Shown here: one piece after another, positions 6,916 to 10,418 of the stretch
How positions within the stretch are numbered: the stretch's first letter is position 1
Layout of the letters: every line of letters begins with the position of its first letter
Source of the DNA: Candidatus Latescibacterota bacterium
Lineage (GTDB): Bacteria > Latescibacterota > UBA2968 > UBA8231
DNA: 10,418 bases
Reading direction: 5' to 3'
NCBI GenBank assembly: GCA_021295675.1
Contig: JAGWBY010000026.1
Coordinates: forward strand, 77,535-87,952
Translations under genes and position numbers: made by a program
Notes under the pieces: generated by a model
The model's input: the letters and a program-made list of their open reading frames with translations, nothing else
Database searches by the model: none
What the model was told of the DNA's origin: nothing

Positions 6916-8709
6916 ATGATGACTTTGTTGCGCCAAAAGACGGTGCTCGTTTTGTGGTTTGTGATATTCGCTTTCATCGGCCTGATCGTCGTCGAATGGG
7001 GAGCCGACTACTCAGGGGCGGGCACCAACGCCGCCGGCGATGCGGTCGGCGTGATCAATGGCGAGACCATTTCGCTCCAAGAGTTCCAAGACGCGCTGCG
7101 GCGGATAGCGCGCCAGATGCCGCAGGAGCAGCGCGCCGATCAGGCCCTGCTCGTGCAGCAGGTGTGGGACTACTACGTCCGCGACTTGGGCTTTGAGGTG
7201 ACCGACGGGGAAATCGCCTTTTACACGCGGAACAATCCCCCGCAGGCCGTGCGCGAATTCGAGACCTTTCAAACCGACGGCGCGTTCGATATGGACAAGT
7301 ACGCCCAGTTCATCGGCAATCCGGCCAATCTCAGCGACCCCAACAACCAAGCCTTAGTCCTGTGGATCGAGAGCACGATTGAGCGGCAATTGCTCGATTA
7401 CAGGCTACAGCGGATGTTGCGGGGCACCGCGCAGGTGAGTCCCAACGAAGCGCACCAGCACTTTGTTGAGGCCAACGAAAAGGTGCGCATCGAATACGCA
7501 TTTGCCCCCAGCGACGCTGCGGATGACGAGATCGAGGTAACAGACGAAGATTTGGCTGCCTATTATCAAGAAAACGTGGCCGACTACGAGCACCCCGATC
7601 AGGTAAAGCTGGAATACGCTTACTTTCCCAAAGTGGCTAGCGCTGTGGATTCGCTGGAGACCAAAAAGGAGATCGGTCGCCTGCGCCAAGAGATCGAGGC
7701 TGGTGAGGATTTCGCCGAGTTGGCTGCGGTGGTCTCCGACGATGAGGGGTCCGCCGCCCGAGGTGGGGATCTCGGTTTTTTTGGTCGTAGCCAGATGGTT
7801 GCGCCCTTTGAGGAAGCCGCCTTCGCCTTGGCTCCTGGTGAACTTTCCGAGCCGGTGCAGACGCGCTATGGCTGGCATCTGATCAAGGTGGAAGAACGCT
7901 TGGAGGAAGAAAGCGGGGAGAGGGTACACGCCCGCCATATCCTGCTCAGATACCAGCCCTCGCGCACGACTGAAGATAGCCTGCGCAGCCGGGCCGAGGT
8001 GTTCCAAGAGCAGGCCACAGCCGAGGGCTTTGCGGCCACGCTGGCGGCCTCTGGCACCGAGGCGACGACTACGAATTTCCTGCGCAAGAGCCAAGCTGTG
8101 CCGGGCATCAGCGCGAACACCACGTGGCTCGTCAACTGGTTTTTTGAACAAGAGCCTGGAGCCGTTAGTCAGGTCGTCGAGGACGACTCGGGGCTGTGGG
8201 TGGCGCATCTGGCAGCCAAGCGGCCTGAGGGCACCGCGCCTTTGGACGAGCTAAGGGATCAGCTTGAGCCGTTGGTGCGCGCGAGCAAAAAGGCCGCCCG
8301 CGCTGCCGCCCAGCTAGAGGCCGTGCGGGGGGAAGTAGGAGCCGGGGCCACCTTGGCGCAGGCGGCGCAAAATGCCGGGGTGGAGTTCCACACCCCCGAG
8401 GCTTTTGCACGCACCGAATCGGTGGAGGGGCTGGGTCGTGCTAACGCAGTGGTTGGTGCGGCCTTCCGCTTGGAAGAGGGCCGACTCAGCGAAGTGATCG
8501 AGGTCGCCGAGGGCAGCAAGCGCGGGGCGTACTTGCTGAAGCTGCTGGAGAAGACGCCGGTAGATGAGGAGCAATTCGCCGCGCAGCGCGAGCAGGTAGT
8601 AGCTCAGCTTCAGGCGCAGCGCGAGCAGGAGGCCGTGCAGAACTGGTTTGCGCATCTGTACGATACGGCTGAGATCGAGGACAACAGACATCGCTTTTTC
8701 ACGTTTTAG
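6916..8709 (+). CDS. Membrane-anchored peptidyl-prolyl isomerase, PpiD/SurA type
   Basis: A 597-residue periplasmic folding factor. Residues 1-9 are short and basic, followed by one hydrophobic segment (about 10-28) with no signal-peptidase site, so it is likely an inner-membrane anchor as in PpiD. A SurA/PpiD-like N-terminal chaperone region follows ([12 protein letters not shown] near 46-57, helical to about 225). A parvulin domain spans about 230-326, with [21 protein letters not shown] (283-303) and [11 protein letters not shown] as hallmarks. A second, degenerate parvulin-like segment begins at VHARHILLR (337-345), and the C-terminal part is Gln/Glu/Ala-rich and probably helical. ATG 6916 follows AGGAGA (6900-6905) at about ten bases; ATG 6919 is an equal alternative. 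It would assist folding of exported proteins. The exact subfamily is not certain. Confidence 0.88.
   Translation: MMTLLRQKTVLVLWFVIFAFIGLIVVEWGADYSGAGTNAAGDAVGVINGETISLQEFQDALRRIARQMPQEQRADQALLVQQVWDYYVRDLGFEVTDGEIAFYTRNNPPQAVREFETFQTDGAFDMDKYAQFIGNPANLSDPNNQALVLWIESTIERQLLDYRLQRMLRGTAQVSPNEAHQHFVEANEKVRIEYAFAPSDAADDEIEVTDEDLAAYYQENVADYEHPDQVKLEYAYFPKVASAVDSLETKKEIGRLRQEIEAGEDFAELAAVVSDDEGSAARGGDLGFFGRSQMVAPFEEAAFALAPGELSEPVQTRYGWHLIKVEERLEEESGERVHARHILLRYQPSRTTEDSLRSRAEVFQEQATAEGFAATLAASGTEATTTNFLRKSQAVPGISANTTWLVNWFFEQEPGAVSQVVEDDSGLWVAHLAAKRPEGTAPLDELRDQLEPLVRASKKAARAAAQLEAVRGEVGAGATLAQAAQNAGVEFHTPEAFARTESVEGLGRANAVVGAAFRLEEGRLSEVIEVAEGSKRGAYLLKLLEKTPVDEEQFAAQREQVVAQLQAQREQEAVQNWFAHLYDTAEIEDNRHRFFTF
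8581..8629 (+). repeat. Exact 16-bp direct repeat inside the PpiD-like gene
   Basis: GCGCAGCGCGAGCAGG occurs at 8581-8596 and 8614-8629, 33 bases apart, giving AQREQ twice at an 11-residue spacing in the C-terminal helical region. The in-frame 33-base period suggests an internal duplication of a coiled-coil segment. Confidence 0.6.
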
Positions 8710-8723
8710 ATTGGAGAGGAATC

Positions 8724-9635
8724 ATGTCAGCAGCACCAGGGCAAACGCAAATCGGCTTTATTGGCTTGGGGATCATGGGCGCGCCCATGGCCGAGAACCT
8801 GCTCAAAGCCGGTTATCAGCTCAACGTGTACAACCGCAGCGACCGTCCGCGCGTTGACGAGGTCATCGCCGCTGGTGGCGTGCGCGTTGGCTCGCCCAAA
8901 GAAGCGGCGACGGGTGCGGATGTCATCATCAGCATCGTCACGGACACGCCCGATATGGAGGCGGTACTCGTGGGCGAGGAAGGCGCGATTCACGGAGCTA
9001 AAGAGGACGCGGTCGTCATCGATATGAGCACGGTGTCGCCCAAAGTCACCCGCGAAGTAGCCGCGGCCTTGCAGGAGCGGGGCGTGGCCATGCTCGACGC
9101 GCCCGTCAGCGGCGGGGATGTGGGCGCGATCAACGGCACCTTGTCGATCATGGTCGGCGGCGACGAGGCCGTCTTTAACCAGTGCCTGCCGGTCTTTGAG
9201 GCGATGGGCACGAATATCAACTTGATTGGCTCCAACGGCGCGGGTCAGACGACGAAGCTTTGCAACCAAATCGCGGTTTCGGTCAACAATATGGCGATGG
9301 CCGAGGCCCTGATGCTGGCGGCGACCTCCGACTTGGACGTGCAAAAGGTCATTGACGCGATCAGCGGCGGCGCGGCTGGCTCTTGGCAGTTGAGCAACTT
9401 AGGCCCGCGCATTGCCGCGGGAGATTTTGATCCGGGCTTTATGGTCTATTTGCAGCAAAAGGATCTGCGGTTGGTTTTGCAGGCGGCCAACGATGTCAAG
9501 CTGGCCCTGCCGGCCGTGAGCATCGCGCACCAGTTTTTCAACATCGTCGAGCGCGCTGGTTGTGCCGAAGAGGGGACTCAGGCGTTGATCAAGGCCTACG
9601 AGGCCCAGGCTGGTAGCCAAGCGCGGGCCAAGTAG
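8724..9635 (+). CDS. NAD(P)-dependent beta-hydroxyacid dehydrogenase (HIBDH/GarR family)
   Basis: A 303-residue cytoplasmic oxidoreductase of the family of 3-hydroxyisobutyrate dehydrogenase and tartronate semialdehyde reductase. The N-terminal Rossmann motif GFIGLGIMGAPMAENL is at 11-26; the substrate-binding motif DAPVSGGDVGAINGTLSIMVGG is at 125-146. Catalytic Lys178 is in GAGQTTKLCNQ, and a second conserved Lys246 is in LQQKDLRL. Length is typical. ATG 8724 follows GGAGAGGA (8713-8720), and the gene starts 14 bases after the ppiD-like stop, so the two may be cotranscribed. Asn38 Arg39 after the second strand (VYNRS) suggests NADP preference, which is an inference. Substrate cannot be fixed from sequence, as neighbours give no valine or glyoxylate pathway context. 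Confidence 0.92.
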   Translation: MSAAPGQTQIGFIGLGIMGAPMAENLLKAGYQLNVYNRSDRPRVDEVIAAGGVRVGSPKEAATGADVIISIVTDTPDMEAVLVGEEGAIHGAKEDAVVIDMSTVSPKVTREVAAALQERGVAMLDAPVSGGDVGAINGTLSIMVGGDEAVFNQCLPVFEAMGTNINLIGSNGAGQTTKLCNQIAVSVNNMAMAEALMLAATSDLDVQKVIDAISGGAAGSWQLSNLGPRIAAGDFDPGFMVYLQQKDLRLVLQAANDVKLALPAVSIAHQFFNIVERAGCAEEGTQALIKAYEAQAGSQARAK

Positions 9636-9654
9636 CCCTCCGGGGTAGGCGTCG

Positions 9655-10418
9655 GTGCAACTCGGCGACCAGAATTTGAATTATCCGGTCGCCGAGATCC
9701 GCGATCTATTTGCCGCGCATGGGATTGAGGTGCGCTTTATCGAGGAAGGTGAGCGCCCGGACGACCTGGACTTGGTCATTGCGCTTGGAGGCGATGGCAC
9801 AGTGCTCCGCGCTTTTGCGCGCTTCCCGCAGTGGCCGGTGTTGGCGATCAATTTCGGCACCGTTGGCTTTTTGACCGCTGGGGACCGCACGGATTTGGCG
9901 CGCATCGTCCAGCTCTTAGTCGATGGCCAGTACTTCGTCAGCGAGCGCTTGGTGCTCTCTTGCCGCTATCCCGGCGGCGAGAGTCTGGTCTTCAACGAGG
10001 TGACCTTGCGGGCGCATCACAAAATGCTCTCGACGGATGTTTTTGTTGACGACGCCAAAATCCGCACCATTCGCGGCGACGGCGTGGTAGTCGGCACGCC
10101 GACGGGCAGCACTGGGCTGTTGTTGTCTATGGGTGCGCCGCTGGTCATGCCGGAAGTGCGCTGCATGTTGCTCGACGGCATCAACGAATACAACTTCACA
10201 TCGCGGACTTTGATCCTGCCGGCTGAGAAACGGGTGCGGCTGCGCGTCAGTTCCGAGACCGTAGATAGCCACATGGCGCTCATTGCCGATGGCCGCGAGA
10301 TATGCAGCCTAGATCCCGAGCAAGAGGTGTACGTCAGTCAAGCTGCGCACACGGCGCGGCTGATATACCTCGACGATAATTACTTTTTTCACAACTTGTC
10401 TGAGAAACTTTCTTGGTA
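9655..10418 (+). CDS. nadK: NAD kinase (partial, 3' end outside window)
   Basis: At least 254 residues; the frame is open at the window edge, near the usual C-terminus (EKLSW resembles the terminal KLGW of the family). NAD kinase phosphorylates NAD to NADP with ATP. Seen: LGGDGT at 44-49, INFGTVGFLTAG at 65-76, the FNEV motif with Asn114 and Glu115, GDGVVVGTPTGST at 141-153, SRTLILP at 183-189 and IADGRE. Start: a stop at 9646-9648 bounds the frame, so GTG 9655 is the first usable codon; a TTG at 9676 is the alternative. The N-terminus is short, like compact Thermotoga-type enzymes. The normally conserved TPTGSTAYSLSAGGP reads TPTGSTGLLLSMGAP, losing the Tyr that usually follows Ala. The hairpin at 9661-9696 overlaps its first codons. 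Confidence 0.9.
   Translation, partial: MQLGDQNLNYPVAEIRDLFAAHGIEVRFIEEGERPDDLDLVIALGGDGTVLRAFARFPQWPVLAINFGTVGFLTAGDRTDLARIVQLLVDGQYFVSERLVLSCRYPGGESLVFNEVTLRAHHKMLSTDVFVDDAKIRTIRGDGVVVGTPTGSTGLLLSMGAPLVMPEVRCMLLDGINEYNFTSRTLILPAEKRVRLRVSSETVDSHMALIADGREICSLDPEQEVYVSQAAHTARLIYLDDNYFFHNLSEKLSW
9661..9696 (+). other. Perfect 10-bp inverted repeat at the start of nadK
   Basis: CTCGGCGACC (9661-9670) and GGTCGCCGAG (9687-9696) are exact reverse complements around a 16-base AT-rich loop that itself contains AATT twice. The stem begins six bases after the first base of the GTG start. In mRNA it would be a strong stem-loop with the possible TTG start (9676) in its loop. No T-run follows, so it is not a standard terminator. 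A role in translation control of nadK, or a protein-binding palindrome, is inference. Confidence 0.6.

Noticed and set aside
7405..8208. Minus-strand open frame of 267 codons opposite the PpiD-like gene
   Set aside because: No recognisable motif or ribosome binding site; the opposite strand has clear parvulin motifs.
9661..9696. Hairpin as a rho-independent terminator for the dehydrogenase gene
   Set aside because: There is no T-run on the 3' side and the second arm lies within conserved nadK coding sequence.
1..10418. CRISPR arrays, tRNA or rRNA genes, insertion sequences
   Set aside because: The strand is almost fully occupied by coding sequence, and I saw no repeat-spacer pattern, transposase motif or tRNA-like fold in the few short gaps.

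Overview
The window is a GC-rich, gene-dense bacterial chromosome segment with every gene on the + strand and almost no intergenic space. It opens with the classic housekeeping cluster fabH-fabD-fabG-acpP-fabF-rnc (type II fatty acid synthesis plus RNase III). It continues with a LipM-like lipoyl-pathway acyltransferase, two oligopeptide/dipeptide-type ABC ATPases (DppD- and DppF-like), a membrane-anchored PpiD/SurA-type peptidyl-prolyl isomerase, a beta-hydroxyacid dehydrogenase (HIBDH/GarR family) and an NAD kinase cut off by the window end. Nothing here fixes the phylum. Gene order fab-rnc is widespread, and the N-terminally anchored PpiD-like chaperone points to a cell with an outer membrane. 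An uncultured or metagenome-derived lineage is a guess only.

Layout: 1-84 is the C-terminal end of fabH. 86-1015 fabD and 1017-1763 fabG follow with 1-base gaps. 1764-1854 is the only AT-rich gap and probably carries the acpP promoter and leader. 1855-2094 acpP overlaps fabF (2091-3350, GTG start) by four bases. A 67-base gap with three 11-bp tandem units precedes rnc (3418-4176). The lipM-like gene starts in overlap with the rnc stop codon and overlaps dppD (4936-5916) by ATGA, which in turn overlaps dppF (5913 onward) by ATGA. ppiD-like (6916-8709), the dehydrogenase (8724-9635) and nadK (GTG 9655 to beyond 10418) complete the window. The first genes supply acyl-ACP, and octanoyl-ACP is the precursor of protein-bound lipoate, so a LipM-type enzyme after fab is metabolically sensible (inference).

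I did not find a clear novel defence, mobile or RNA system. The unusual signal is a series of small lesions. The lipM-like gene has its conserved N-terminal strand in one frame and the rest in another. dppF lacks about seven codons internally and then loses its frame near 6600, leaving its conserved C-terminus in the -1 frame. Both frame breaks need the same -1 correction. In addition, a perfect 10-bp inverted repeat with an AT-rich loop sits at the very start of nadK, and NAD kinase has unusual residues in its nucleotide-binding motif.
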